From contig CP000699.1 of the NCBI GenBank assembly GCA_000016765.1, forward strand, positions 3,745,001 to 3,809,000: DNA of 64,000 nucleotides. The letters run 5' to 3'. How positions within the stretch are numbered: position 1 is the first letter of the stretch; each line of letters opens with the position of its first letter. Below the pieces are notes generated by a model. It ran no database searches and was not told the origin of the DNA. It saw only the letters and a program-made list of their open reading frames with translations. Origin of the DNA: Rhizorhabdus wittichii RW1 (lineage in GTDB: Bacteria > Pseudomonadota > Alphaproteobacteria > Sphingomonadales > Sphingomonadaceae). Made by a program: the position numbers and the translations under genes. This document shows, in pieces, positions 15,569 through 24,134 of the stretch.

Positions 15569-16879
15569 TCAAAAGGGGAAGGCGTAGAGGATCGCCAGCA
15601 TGGCGACGCCGAAGGTGATCAGGTTCAGCGGCAGCCCGATCCGCACGAAGTCCATGTAGCGATAGCCCGCCATCTGATAGACGATGACGTTGGTCTGGTA
15701 GCCGAAGGGCGTCGCGAAGGCGGCGCTGGCGGCCATCATCACCCCGACCAGGAACGGCCGCGGGCTGACCCCCAGGCTCTCGGCCAGCGCCACCGCCACC
15801 GGCGTCACCAGCACGGCCACCGTCGCGTTCGACAGCAGCTCGGTCAGCACCATCGTCAGCAGGTAGAGCACCGCCAGCGCGGCCACCGGGCTGAGGTCGT
15901 GGACGCTCGCGATCAGCAGGCGCGAGGCGGCGGCGGCGAGCCCGCTCTCCTCCATGGCGATGCCGATCACGACCATGCCGGCGATCAGGATCAGGATTTC
16001 CGGCTTGAGCCCGCGATAGGCCTCGTCGGCGCTGACCACGCGCAGCAGGATCAGCGCGACCGCCCCGGCGAACGCCGTCGACGCGATCGGCGCGACCCCG
16101 GCGGTGGCGAGCAGCACCGCGCCGACGAAGGTCGCCAGCGCCAGCGCCGCCTTGCGGAGGTTCAGCGGGCGCTTCTCGGCGAACAGCCGGGAATCGCCGA
16201 TCTGGGCGCTGGGGATGTGGAGCGGATCGATCGGCGCGTCGGGCCCCTCGCGCTGCTCGCTTTCGTGGCGGCCGCCCAGCAGCCGGCCGCTTAGGAAGAA
16301 CAGGTAGAGCCCGCCCGCCAGCGCCATCGGCAGGCCGACGGGGGTGATCTCGAAGATGCCGAAGCGCGGCTGCCCGGCGACGCTTGCCATGTCGTCGACC
16401 AGCAGGTTGGTCGACGTGCCGATCAGCGTGCAGCAGCCGGTCAGGATGGTGACGTAGGACAGCGGGATCAGGAAGCGCTTCGGCGAGAGCTTCAGCGCGT
16501 TGGCGACGTCGCGCACCACCGGGGCGCCCAGCACGACGATCGGGGTCGAATTGAGGAAGCAGGAGACCGAGCCGATCATCGCCAGCAGCATCCAGATGCC
16601 GGTCGCCCCGAAGCGGCGGCACAGCGCCACCGCGGCGGCGATCGCGCGATCGAGCAGGCCCGACAGCTCGAGCGCGTAGGCGATCACGAACAGCGATGCG
16701 AGTGCGATGATCGCCGGGCTGGCGAAGGCGCCCTGGACGTCGATCGGCCGGACGACGCCCGTCATCAGCAGCACCGCCGCGCCCGACAGGGCGACCACGT
16801 CGGCGCGGATCCGGTCGAGGATCAACGCGGCGACGACCGCGGCAAGAACAACCAAGGTGATGATCTGGTCGGCCGTCAT
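15569..16879 (-). CDS. SLC13 / ArsB-NhaD superfamily permease
   Basis: A 436-residue inner-membrane transporter with about 11 hydrophobic segments. It has two-fold repeat features of the DASS/SLC13 group: a hairpin region SVSCFLNSTPIVVLGAPVVR in the first half and LTELLSNATVAVLVTPVAVA in the second, each with the Ser-Asn-Thr type motif used for Na+ and dicarboxylate or sulfate binding. No central TrkA-C domains are present, unlike the 600-residue sulfate/thiosulfate members. Substrate cannot be told from sequence. It is transcribed alone, 44 nt upstream of the MscS gene, so the two may be co-transcribed. Confidence 0.86.
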   Translation of the reverse strand: MTADQIITLVVLAAVVAALILDRIRADVVALSGAAVLLMTGVVRPIDVQGAFASPAIIALASLFVIAYALELSGLLDRAIAAAVALCRRFGATGIWMLLAMIGSVSCFLNSTPIVVLGAPVVRDVANALKLSPKRFLIPLSYVTILTGCCTLIGTSTNLLVDDMASVAGQPRFGIFEITPVGLPMALAGGLYLFFLSGRLLGGRHESEQREGPDAPIDPLHIPSAQIGDSRLFAEKRPLNLRKAALALATFVGAVLLATAGVAPIASTAFAGAVALILLRVVSADEAYRGLKPEILILIAGMVVIGIAMEESGLAAAASRLLIASVHDLSPVAALAVLYLLTMVLTELLSNATVAVLVTPVAVALAESLGVSPRPFLVGVMMAASAAFATPFGYQTNVIVYQMAGYRYMDFVRIGLPLNLITFGVAMLAILYAFPF

Positions 16880-16981
16880 GCGCGCCCTGCGTCGGCCCGC
16901 ATCGCCGGCCTGTCAACGCCTTGCTGCTGGAATCGCTGATTTTTGTCTGGAGGATGGCCCGGTATTTGGTATCACCTGCGC

Positions 16982-17830
16982 ATGCATGAGCCCAGCATCA
17001 GGACCAGCCGGCTTGTGATCGCGGCCGGTCTGGCGGCCGTGATCCTGGTCGGGGGCGCCGGTTTCCTGCTCGGGCGGCAGACCGCGCCCGGGCCGGTCCC
17101 GGTCGCGCCGCCGGTCGTCGCGCCGGCGCCCGCGCCGAAGCCGCCGGTGGAGCGGCTCCTCCACCGCGCCGAACTGGTGGCGCTGGCCCGCGAGGCGGCC
17201 GATGCCTGGTCGACCGGCGACGCGCTGCCCGACGGCCTGCGGCGGGCGGCGGGACAGCGCTTCGAACTGGTGCTGCCCTTCGGGTGCAGCGGCCCGACCG
17301 GCCCCGACGAGCGGCTGCCGATGCAATGGGGCTATGACGACAAGCAGGAGACGCTGCGCATTTCGGTGACGCCGGTGCAATGGCGCGCCGTCGACTGGGG
17401 CTATGATGCGGGCGACGCACGGCGCGCCGAGGGCTTCTGGGTCGCCCGCCCCTGGTCCTCCAGCGATCGTTGTCCCGAGCGCCGTCCGCCGTCGACGCCG
17501 AGCGGGACCGAGCCGATCACCCTGCCGGGCCAGTCGCTCGCGGTCGCCCAGTTCCTGCCCGCCGACGCCGACGGCCGGATCGCGCGCAACGGACGCCCGC
17601 TGGAGGTCGTCCGCCGCGTCGCCCGCGCCGACTTCGACCCGAGCCGGGGTTTCCGGCTGCGCATTGCCGGCCGTGTCGATCGCGACCCGGAACTGGTGCG
17701 CTGCGTCCAGCCGGGGGGTACCGAGCAACGCCCGATCTGCGTGATCAAGCTCCGCATGGACGAGATCGCGATCGAAAACGCCGCGAACGACGATATCCTG
17801 GGCCGCTGGCCCCTCGCCAACGGCCGCTGA
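16982..17830 (+). CDS. membrane-anchored hypothetical protein, Pro/Ala-rich linker
   Basis: A 282-residue protein I do not recognise. ATG at 16982 (MHEPSIRTSRLVIAAGLAAV) gives a single N-terminal transmembrane helix, then a proline/alanine-rich linker (PVAPPVVAPAPAPKPP). A soluble domain of about 220 residues follows, with cysteines in LPFGCSGPTG, SSDRCPERRPP, ELVRCVQPGG and RPICVIKL that could form two disulfides in the periplasm. The frame 13 codons upstream is open but lacks a good ribosome site. It is flanked by the divergent SLC13 permease and by tRNA-Ala. Confidence 0.7.
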   Translation: MHEPSIRTSRLVIAAGLAAVILVGGAGFLLGRQTAPGPVPVAPPVVAPAPAPKPPVERLLHRAELVALAREAADAWSTGDALPDGLRRAAGQRFELVLPFGCSGPTGPDERLPMQWGYDDKQETLRISVTPVQWRAVDWGYDAGDARRAEGFWVARPWSSSDRCPERRPPSTPSGTEPITLPGQSLAVAQFLPADADGRIARNGRPLEVVRRVARADFDPSRGFRLRIAGRVDRDPELVRCVQPGGTEQRPICVIKLRMDEIAIENAANDDILGRWPLANGR

Positions 17831-17892
17831 CGCGGCTTCGCCTCACGGCGCGGGCGGCCGGTCCGGGGTCATGGGAGATGGAGGAAGCGACG

Positions 17893-17968
17893 TGGTGGAG
17901 CTGAGGGGAATCGAACCCCTGACCTCTGCAGTGCGATTGCAGCGCTCTCCCATCTGAGCTACAGCCCC
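17893..17968 (-). tRNA. tRNA-Ala (anticodon CGC)
   Basis: A complete 76-nt cloverleaf on the minus strand with encoded CCA. The acceptor stem is GGGGCTG/CAGCTCC and contains the G3:U70 wobble pair that defines alanine tRNAs. The D arm begins AGCTCAGATGGGAGAGC. The anticodon stem CTGCA/TGCAG encloses the loop ATCGCAC, giving anticodon CGC (reads GCG). The T arm is AGGGGTTCGAATCCCCT. GCG is a heavily used alanine codon in the neighbouring genes. Confidence 0.96.
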
Positions 17969-18206
17969 GCACGTCGGGCGCCCCCTCTAGCGGCACGTCG
18001 CCCGCGATGCAACAGCCCAAAATCATGCGGCGGCGGAAAGTGTCGCGAAGCGTTTCGGTCGCGACGAACCGTCCGTCGCCAAACCCCGCCCATTGGCCCC
18101 ACCGGATGGGAACGGCTCCTCTGCGCAAGGCGTTTCCGCACCATTCCGAACCGACGCCGCCACCGCCGACGACGCCGGCCTTTCTTGGTCTGAGCAGGAG
18201 GATGCC

Positions 18207-19073
18207 ATGGGTTATGAACGCAGCACCGGTCGCTATTATCGCGACGAGGGCGACCGGCGATACGGCCTGCCCGATCGCGGCGACTATCGCGATCGGGCGT
18301 ATCGCGACTATCGGGCGCGGTCCTGGGACGACGGCCAGCCGCGCGACTATGACGAGGATCGCGGCTTTCTCGATCGGGCCGGCGACGAACTGCGCTCCTG
18401 GTTCGGCGACGAGGAGGCCGAACGCCGTCGCCGCTGGGACGAACGGCTCCGCCAGCGCGACCATGATCGCCGCTATGGCGACGCCGACGCCTATGACGGT
18501 GGCCGCTACGCCGGCGCCCGGGCGGGCGACCTGCGCGGCCCCGACGCGGGCGGGGGCTTCTACAATCCCTCGGGCGCCGACTATGGCGTCGGCCGCGGCG
18601 CGGGCGCGACCAGCACCTGGGGCCTGGGCGGCGGCGCGGCGCACGACGGCTGGGGCCTCGATCCCAATTATCGCGCCTGGCGCCGCCGCCAGCTTGCCGA
18701 GCTCGATCGCGACTATGAGGATTATCGCCGCGAGAACGAGGCCCGCTTCCACAATGACTTCGGAAGCTGGCGCAGCAACCGCCAGTCGCAGCGCGCCTCG
18801 CTCGGCCATGTCCAGGAGCATCAGGAGGTGGTCGGCGCCGACGGCGCCCATATCGGCACGGTCGATCATGTCCGCGGCGACCGCATCCTGCTGACCAAGG
18901 GCGACCGCGACGCCGGCGGCCATCATCATTCGGTGCCCTGCGCCTGGATCGCCGAGGTCAGCGACAAGGTGACGCTCAACCGCACCGCCGCCCAGGCCCA
19001 GGCGGCCTGGAAGGACGAGGAGCGCAGCGAGGGCCCGCATTATCTCAACCGGGCCTTCCCGGGCACCTACTGA
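18207..19073 (+). CDS. DUF2171 domain-containing protein with Arg/Asp/Tyr-rich N-terminal region
   Basis: A 288-residue hydrophilic protein. Residues 1-150 are low-complexity and rich in Arg, Asp, Tyr and Gly (RYYRDEGDRRYGLPDRGDYR), probably disordered. A middle helix region (YRAWRRRQLAELDRDYEDYR) precedes a C-terminal PRC-barrel-like DUF2171 domain of about 70 residues (EVVGADGAHIGTVDHVRGDR, then HHHSVPCAWIAEVSDKVTLN). ATG at 18207 follows GCAGGAGGATGCC; the longer open frame upstream has no homologous look. Such proteins are common in sphingomonads and are often stress induced. A strong terminator follows at 19093. Confidence 0.8.
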   Translation: MGYERSTGRYYRDEGDRRYGLPDRGDYRDRAYRDYRARSWDDGQPRDYDEDRGFLDRAGDELRSWFGDEEAERRRRWDERLRQRDHDRRYGDADAYDGGRYAGARAGDLRGPDAGGGFYNPSGADYGVGRGAGATSTWGLGGGAAHDGWGLDPNYRAWRRRQLAELDRDYEDYRRENEARFHNDFGSWRSNRQSQRASLGHVQEHQEVVGADGAHIGTVDHVRGDRILLTKGDRDAGGHHHSVPCAWIAEVSDKVTLNRTAAQAQAAWKDEERSEGPHYLNRAFPGTY

Positions 19074-19092
19074 CCGTCTCCTCGCTGGAGGG

Positions 19093-19128
19093 AAGGGCCG
19101 GTCCTCGCGAGAGGATCGGCCCTTTTTC
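19093..19128 (+). terminator. Rho-independent terminator of the DUF2171 gene
   Basis: The stem AAGGGCCGGTCCTC / GAGGATCGGCCCTT has one mismatch, a GCGA loop and a following TTTTTC run. It starts 20 nt after the stop codon of the DUF2171 gene. Confidence 0.88.
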
Positions 19129-19187
19129 TTCGCGCCTCCGGAGTCGCGCCCTTGATGCGGTGCAGCATGACGCCCAATATGGGGGGC

Positions 19188-20339
19188 ATGGCAGACGCCG
19201 AACCCAGCAAGCGCGCCGCCGCCCGGCAACGCCGGGCGGGCCTGCCGTTGCCGGATCAGGTCGCCCTGGTGCTGCAGGGCGGCGGCGCGCTCGGCGCCTA
19301 TCAGCTCGGCGTGTTCGAGGCGCTCGACGCCGCGCGGATCGAGATCGACTGGGTCGCCGGCATCTCGATCGGCGCGATCAACGCCGCGATCATCGCCGGC
19401 AACCCCTGCGAGCGGCGGCTCGAACGGCTCCACGCCTTCTGGGACAAGGTCACCGAGGCGCTTCCCGCGCTCGCCTTGTTCGACGGCGACTATGGCCGCG
19501 AGGCGCTGCACCAGGGCGCGGCGGCGCTGGTCGCGACCTTCGGGGTGCCCGGCTTCTTCCGGCCCCGCCTGCTCCCCCCGTTCGTCGCGCCGCCGGGCAG
19601 CGCCTCGGCGCTCAGCTTCTACGACAGCGCCCCGCTCGCCGACACGCTCGACGAACTGATCGACTGGGACCTGCTCAACGACGGGCCGATGCGGCTGTCG
19701 GTCGGCGCGGTCGAGCTGGAGAGCGGCAATTTCCGCTTCTTCGACAACCGCACCGACCGGATCGACGCGCGCCACGTCATGGCGTCGGGGGCGCTGCCGC
19801 CGGGCCTGCCGCCGGTCGAGATCGACGGCAAGCTGTGGTGGGACGGCGGCCTCGTCTCGAACACCCCGCTCAGCCATGTCGTCGAGCATCAGGACGGCGA
19901 CCTGCTCGTCTTCCAGGTCGATCTCTTCCCCTCGACGGCGGAGCGGCCGCGCACGATGCTCGACGTCCTCGCGCGGGAGAAGGAGATCCGCTATTCGAGC
20001 CGCACCCGCCAGATATCCGACCAGCTGATCCGCATGCGCCGCGACCAGGAACAGGTCGCCCGCCTGCTCGACAAGCTGCCGCCGGGCATGGCCGACGATC
20101 CCGACGTCCAGGCGCTGCGCGCCCGTACGCGCGCATCGAGCCTCAGCCTCGTCCAGCTCATCTATCGCGCCAATGCCTGGGAGGGCGGGTCGCGCGACTA
20201 TGAATTCTCGCAGCGGTCGATGCGCGACCATATCGCCGCCGGCCGCGCCGCGATCGCCGAGACCATGACCCGGTCCGAGCTGATCGCCCGCAACATCTAT
20301 GACGGCCGCACCGCCGCCTTCGACCTGACCCACCGCTAG
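19188..20339 (+). CDS. patatin-like phospholipase family protein (with DUF3734-type C-terminal region)
   Basis: A serine lipid hydrolase of 383 residues from ATG 19188, or 394 from ATG 19155; the ribosome site does not decide. The patatin signature is complete: oxyanion loop LQGGGALGAYQLG, nucleophile elbow GISIGAINAA (Ser of GxSxG) and the dyad aspartate in WWDGGLVSNTP. The C-terminal third (RTMLDVLAREKEIRYSSRTR and following helices) matches the region found in proteins paired with 3-hydroxybutyrate dehydrogenase. That dehydrogenase gene lies 20 nt downstream, so they are almost certainly one operon, perhaps linking lipid or PHB granule turnover to hydroxybutyrate use. Confidence 0.88.
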   Translation: MADAEPSKRAAARQRRAGLPLPDQVALVLQGGGALGAYQLGVFEALDAARIEIDWVAGISIGAINAAIIAGNPCERRLERLHAFWDKVTEALPALALFDGDYGREALHQGAAALVATFGVPGFFRPRLLPPFVAPPGSASALSFYDSAPLADTLDELIDWDLLNDGPMRLSVGAVELESGNFRFFDNRTDRIDARHVMASGALPPGLPPVEIDGKLWWDGGLVSNTPLSHVVEHQDGDLLVFQVDLFPSTAERPRTMLDVLAREKEIRYSSRTRQISDQLIRMRRDQEQVARLLDKLPPGMADDPDVQALRARTRASSLSLVQLIYRANAWEGGSRDYEFSQRSMRDHIAAGRAAIAETMTRSELIARNIYDGRTAAFDLTHR

Positions 20340-20359
20340 ACGATACGGAGATTTCCCCC

Positions 20360-21145
20360 ATGTTCCTGAAGGGCAAGACCGCGCTGATCACCGGCTCCAC
20401 CTCCGGCATCGGCCTCGCTTATGCCAAGGCGCTCGCCGCCGAGGGCGCCAATGTCGTGATCAACGGCTTCGGCGACGCCGACGCGATCGAGGCCGAGCGC
20501 AAGGCGCTCGAGGCGGCGAGCGGCGCGCGCGCCCTCTACAGCGGCCACGACCTGACGAAGGTCGATCAGATCGAGGCGATGATGGCGGAGGCCGCCGCCG
20601 CGTTCGGCGGGGTCGACATCCTGATCAACAATGCCGGCGTCCAGCATGTCGCCCCGGTCGAGTTATTCCCGGTCGACAAGTGGAACCTGATCATCGCGCT
20701 CAACCTCACCAGCGCTTTCCACACCACCCGGCTGGCGCTGCCGGGCATGAAGGCGAAGCGCTGGGGCCGGATCATCCAGACCGCCTCGGCCCATTCGCTC
20801 GTCGCCTCGCCGTTCAAGTCGGCCTATGTCACCGCCAAGCACGGCCTCGCCGGCTTCACCAAGACGGTCGCGCTCGAGGCGGCGACCTTCGGCGTCACCG
20901 CCAACTGCATCAGCCCCGGCTATGTCTGGACCCCGCTGGTCGAGAACCAGATCCCCGACACGATGAAGGCGCGCGGCATGACCCGCGAGCAGGTGATGAA
21001 CGACGTGCTGCTCGCCGGCCAGCCGACCAAGCAGTTCGTCACGGTCGAGCAGGTCGCGGCGATGGCGCTCTACCTCTGCCGCGACGAGGCCTCCGCGATC
21101 ACAGGCGCCAACATGTCGATCGACGGCGGCTGGACCGCGCAATAA
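20360..21145 (+). CDS. bdhA: 3-hydroxybutyrate dehydrogenase
   Basis: A 261-residue short-chain dehydrogenase that interconverts (R)-3-hydroxybutyrate and acetoacetate with NAD+. The cofactor motif is ITGSTSGIGLAYAKALAAEG and the NNAG motif is LINNAGVQHVAPVE. The catalytic triad is the Ser of ASAHSLVAS and Tyr/Lys of AYVTAKHGLAG. The segment GVTANCISPGYVWTPLVENQ and the ending TGANMSIDGGWTAQ are typical of BdhA. It follows the patatin gene by 20 nt. Confidence 0.92.
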   Translation: MFLKGKTALITGSTSGIGLAYAKALAAEGANVVINGFGDADAIEAERKALEAASGARALYSGHDLTKVDQIEAMMAEAAAAFGGVDILINNAGVQHVAPVELFPVDKWNLIIALNLTSAFHTTRLALPGMKAKRWGRIIQTASAHSLVASPFKSAYVTAKHGLAGFTKTVALEAATFGVTANCISPGYVWTPLVENQIPDTMKARGMTREQVMNDVLLAGQPTKQFVTVEQVAAMALYLCRDEASAITGANMSIDGGWTAQ

Positions 21146-21225
21146 GCGATTGAGATCGCGCGCTTGCCAAGCGCGAATGGGCCGGGCAGGCTGGCGTTTT
21201 CGAAGGGCGAGAGGAGACGATCGCT

Positions 21226-21858
21226 TTGCCGCATGTCCGAATCGGCCTCGCCGGTGCCCTGCTGCTGACGGTGGCGGCCTGCGGATCGAAGTCGATCGAT
21301 CGCGAGGCGCCCAGGCCGCGCCCGAACGACTGGCGGCAGATCGTCACCGCGCCCGATCGCGACCGGCTGGCGCGCTGGCGCGCCGCCTGGATCGCCGGGC
21401 TCGACAAGGCGACGGCGGCGGGCAGCGCGGCGCAGGTCGCGGCGCAGGGGCCGCTGCTCAAGCCCGACGCCGCGCTCGACGATCCGCTGCCGCCGCAGGG
21501 CGACTATAGCTGCCGGGTGATCAAGATGGGGGCCCAGACCAAGGGCCTGATGGACTATGTCGCCTATCCCTATTTCAACTGCCGGATATCGATGCTCGAC
21601 GGGCGGCTGCACCTCGCCAAGCTCAACGGGTCGCAGCGCCCGGTCGGCGACATCTTCCCCGACGAGGGGCGGCGGATGATCTTCCTGGGCGCGATGACGC
21701 TGGGCGACGAGGCGCGGCCGCTGCCCTATGGCCGCGACGGCGAGCGCGACATGGTCGGCGTGGTCGAGCGGGTCGCGCCGCAGCGCTGGCGGATCGCCTT
21801 TCCCTATCCGCGCTGGGAATCCACGATCGACATCTTCGAACTGATACCGAAGGGGTGA
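21226..21858 (+). CDS. DUF4893 domain-containing lipoprotein
   Basis: A 210-residue predicted lipoprotein: the N-terminus ends in the lipobox LTVAACGS (Cys at about residue 20). The remaining domain has the DUF4893 pattern NDWRQIVTAPDRDRLARWR, then GDYSCRVIKMGAQ and YFNCRISMLDGRLHLAKLNG, with two cysteines that could pair. The frame starts with TTG at 21226, preceded by GAGGAG at about 9 nt; no ATG gives a signal peptide, so TTG is preferred. The stop overlaps the leader of the amidohydrolase gene, 2 nt before its ATG. Function unknown. Confidence 0.82.
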   Translation: MPHVRIGLAGALLLTVAACGSKSIDREAPRPRPNDWRQIVTAPDRDRLARWRAAWIAGLDKATAAGSAAQVAAQGPLLKPDAALDDPLPPQGDYSCRVIKMGAQTKGLMDYVAYPYFNCRISMLDGRLHLAKLNGSQRPVGDIFPDEGRRMIFLGAMTLGDEARPLPYGRDGERDMVGVVERVAPQRWRIAFPYPRWESTIDIFELIPKG

Positions 21859-21860
21859 GA

Positions 21861-23147
21861 ATGAAAAAGCTGACGTCCCTCCTGGCCCTCTCCGCGGCCT
21901 GCATTGCGGCGCCGTCGCAGGCCGATCCGCTCCAGGATGCGGTGAAGGCCGACCTGCCCAGCCTCACCGCCATCTATCGCGACCTGCACGCCCATCCGGA
22001 GCTCAGCTTCAAGGAAGGGCGCAGCGCCGGGATCATGGCGGCCGAGGCGAAGAAGGCCGGGTTCGAGGTGACGACCGGCGTCGGCGGCACCGGCGTCGTC
22101 GCGGTGCTGCGGAACGGGCCGGGCCCGGTGCTGCTGCTGCGCGCCGACATGGACGCGCTGCCGGTCGCCGAGCAGACCGGGCTGCCCTATGCCAGCCAGA
22201 CCCCCGGCGTGATGCACGCCTGCGGCCACGACACGCACATGGCGAGCTGGATCGGCACCGCGCGGCGGATGGCGGCGATGAAGGGCGACTGGTCGGGCAC
22301 GCTGGTGATGATCGGCCAGCCCGCCGAGGAGATCGGATCGGGCGCGCGGGCGATGCTCAAGGACGGGCTCTACACCCGCTTCCCCAAGCCCTCGACGGTG
22401 ATCGCCTTCCATGATTCGGCGGCGCTTCCCGCCGGGACGATCGGCATCGTCGACGGCTATGCGATGGCCAATGTCGATTCGGTCGACATCGTCGTGAAGG
22501 GGGAGGGCGGCCACGGCGCCTATCCGCACCTCGCCAAGGACCCGATCGTCATCGCCTCGCGGATCGTCTCGACCCTGCAGACGCTGATCTCGCGCGAGAT
22601 CGATCCGCTCGAATCGGGGGTGGTCACGGTCGGCAGCTTCCAGGCCGGCACCAAGCACAACATCATCCCGCCCGAGGCGCGCCTCCAGATCACCGTGCGC
22701 TCCTACAAGCCGGAGGTGCGCCAGCACCTGCTCGACGGCATCGCGCGGATCGCGAAGGGGGAGGCGATCGCGGGCGGCATGCCCGACGACAAGCTGCCGG
22801 TCGTCACCCTCGCCGATCAGCGCACCCCCGCCACCTTCAACACCCATGAGATCACCGCGCGGATGACCGACGTCTTCACCGCGCGCTTCGGCAAGGACCG
22901 GGTCGTGCCGGCGCGCGCGCAGATGGGCGGCGAGGACTTCAGCGAATATTATCTCGCCGACACCTCGGCCCAGGCGCTGCTGCTCTGGGTCGGCGGCGTC
23001 CGCAAGGACAAGTGGGACGCCGCCGGGGGCGACATCACCAGGCTGCCGTCGATCCACAGCCCCTTCTGGGCCCCCGATGCCGACGCCGTCATCTCGACCG
23101 CGGTCGAGGCGATGACCACCGCGGCGCTGACCGTGCTGAAGAAATAG
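21861..23147 (+). CDS. M20 family metallo-amidohydrolase (hippurate hydrolase / IAA-amino acid hydrolase-like), secreted
   Basis: A 428-residue amidohydrolase with a signal peptide (KKLTSLLALSAACIAAPSQA), so it acts in the periplasm. Metal and catalytic residues of the M20D group are present: HPELSFKEG, MHACGHDTHMA (Cys and two His), QPAEEIGSGA (Glu pair) and a His in VIAFHDSAALP; the late ligand is in MGGEDFSEYY. These enzymes cleave N-acyl amino acids or peptides. A GTG two codons upstream is also in frame, but ATG 21861 has AAGGGG at good spacing. It is coupled to the DUF4893 gene. Confidence 0.9.
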   Translation: MKKLTSLLALSAACIAAPSQADPLQDAVKADLPSLTAIYRDLHAHPELSFKEGRSAGIMAAEAKKAGFEVTTGVGGTGVVAVLRNGPGPVLLLRADMDALPVAEQTGLPYASQTPGVMHACGHDTHMASWIGTARRMAAMKGDWSGTLVMIGQPAEEIGSGARAMLKDGLYTRFPKPSTVIAFHDSAALPAGTIGIVDGYAMANVDSVDIVVKGEGGHGAYPHLAKDPIVIASRIVSTLQTLISREIDPLESGVVTVGSFQAGTKHNIIPPEARLQITVRSYKPEVRQHLLDGIARIAKGEAIAGGMPDDKLPVVTLADQRTPATFNTHEITARMTDVFTARFGKDRVVPARAQMGGEDFSEYYLADTSAQALLLWVGGVRKDKWDAAGGDITRLPSIHSPFWAPDADAVISTAVEAMTTAALTVLKK

Positions 23148-23164
23148 GTTCGATCCCTTTTTTC

Positions 23165-23258
23165 CGTCATCCCGGCGAAAGCCGGGATCTCCCTGCCTTT
23201 CCACGCTGCGGCAGGAGAAACGAAGAGAAGGGGGATCCTGGCTTTCGCCGGGATGACG
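23165..23258. repeat. family A palindromic repeat (two-arm), GGCGAAAGCC subtype
   Basis: Two outward hairpin arms, each containing CCCGGCGAAAGCCGGGAT or its complement, flank a variable centre. The arms are also reverse complements of each other, so the whole unit is palindromic. It lies in the convergent gap between the amidohydrolase and a response regulator. Confidence 0.9.
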
Positions 23259-23269
23259 GTTTCCGGACC

Positions 23270-23641
23270 TCAGTCCGACAGCGTCTGCGCGATCACCGTG
23301 GCGAGCTGCTCGATCCGGTAGGGCTTGGAGATCACCGGCGCGTCGGCGAAGCCGCTGTCGGCAGGCAGCCCGTCATAGCCGGTCGCGAAGATGAAGCGCT
23401 TGCCGGCGTCGCGCAGGTGCTGCGCGACCGGCAGGCTGTTCTCGTCCTTCAGGTTGAGGTCGAGCAGCGCGATGTCGAAATCGGTGTCGGCCGCGCGGGC
23501 CAGCGCCTCGGCGACCGAGACGGCGATCGCCGCCGTCTTGCAACCACATTCGTCGAGCATGTCTTCGGCGGTCATCGCGATGATCGTATCGTCTTCGACG
23601 ATCAGGACCCTCGTCCCCACGGGGGGCTGGCTCACAGTCAC
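23270..23641 (-). CDS. single-domain response regulator
   Basis: A 123-residue receiver domain with no output domain. The acidic pocket is VLIVEDDTIIA, the phosphoacceptor Asp is in DIALLDLNLKDEN, the Thr position is FIFATGYDG and the conserved Lys is in ISKPYRIEQL. Stand-alone receivers of this type usually belong to phosphorelays downstream of HWE-type kinases in alphaproteobacteria. No kinase is adjacent; the nearest features are repeat A and an unusual structured region upstream. Confidence 0.88.
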   Translation of the reverse strand: MTVSQPPVGTRVLIVEDDTIIAMTAEDMLDECGCKTAAIAVSVAEALARAADTDFDIALLDLNLKDENSLPVAQHLRDAGKRFIFATGYDGLPADSGFADAPVISKPYRIEQLATVIAQTLSD

Positions 23642-23768
23642 ATATCCTCGTCAACGCCCCAGGACGGCCTTGATGGCGGATATTTGCGGGGGACGCAATT
23701 GCCGTTCGCTGACGCCGTGTCTTTACGGATACAATTTACGGGTACAGCCGCGCCGCCCATAATGGATG

Positions 23769-23916
23769 ACGCCCGCCGGACGCTGGTGGATCGTATCCAA
23801 CAAAAGCGATCGCTTTTGTTGGAGGTCCGATCCACCTGGCCTAAGCTGGTGGTCTGTTTTTCCGAAACGGATGCGGATGCATCCGTTTCGGACAGACCAC
23901 CGTGTCCGGCGGGCGT
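23769..23916. other. 148-nt nested inverted repeat with potential three-way (cruciform) fold
   Basis: Three perfect pairings are nested. The outer stem is 13 bp: ACGCCCGCCGGAC (23769-23781) with 23904-23916. Inside it, arm 1 has a 9-bp base, GGTGGATCG (23785-23793) with 23828-23836, capped by a perfect 26-bp palindrome at 23797-23822. Arm 2 has a 9-bp base, GGTGGTCTG (23848-23856) with 23893-23901, capped by a 12-bp stem CCGAAACGGATG (23862-23873) with 23880-23891. The two basal stems resemble each other. It sits in a gene-free stretch of about 490 bp (23642-24134) between the response regulator and the ScfR-like gene. No ORF there looks real. It could be a structured RNA, a small non-autonomous element or a DNA cruciform site. 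Confidence 0.75.
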
Positions 23917-24134
23917 TTCTCTTCCTCCCCAGGAAAAGAGCGGGGCGCCGTGCTTACAAGCTGGAGGCCTTGCCAAGCCCGGCGCTGTTCGAATCTCCTC
24001 CATTCTCCTGCCCGATCGATCGGCCGGCCGCCATCGCGACGACGACGATTTTGATGTCCGGATGTCGCCCGAACTGCTAATCGGAGTGTAATCTTGTAAG
24101 AACCTTACTCATTCCTTCGCGGAGGGCGATCGGC

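Noticed and set aside
23165-23258. Possible CRISPR-like array from recurring short palindromes
   Set aside because: Copies are scattered at kilobase distances, each is a two-arm palindrome, and there are no regularly spaced unique spacers or cas genes.
23940-24010. tRNA-like fragment around GCTGTTCGAATCTCCTCC near an integration-type site
   Set aside because: The presumed T stem does not pair and no acceptor or anticodon arm can be built, so it is not a tRNA or a clear att remnant.
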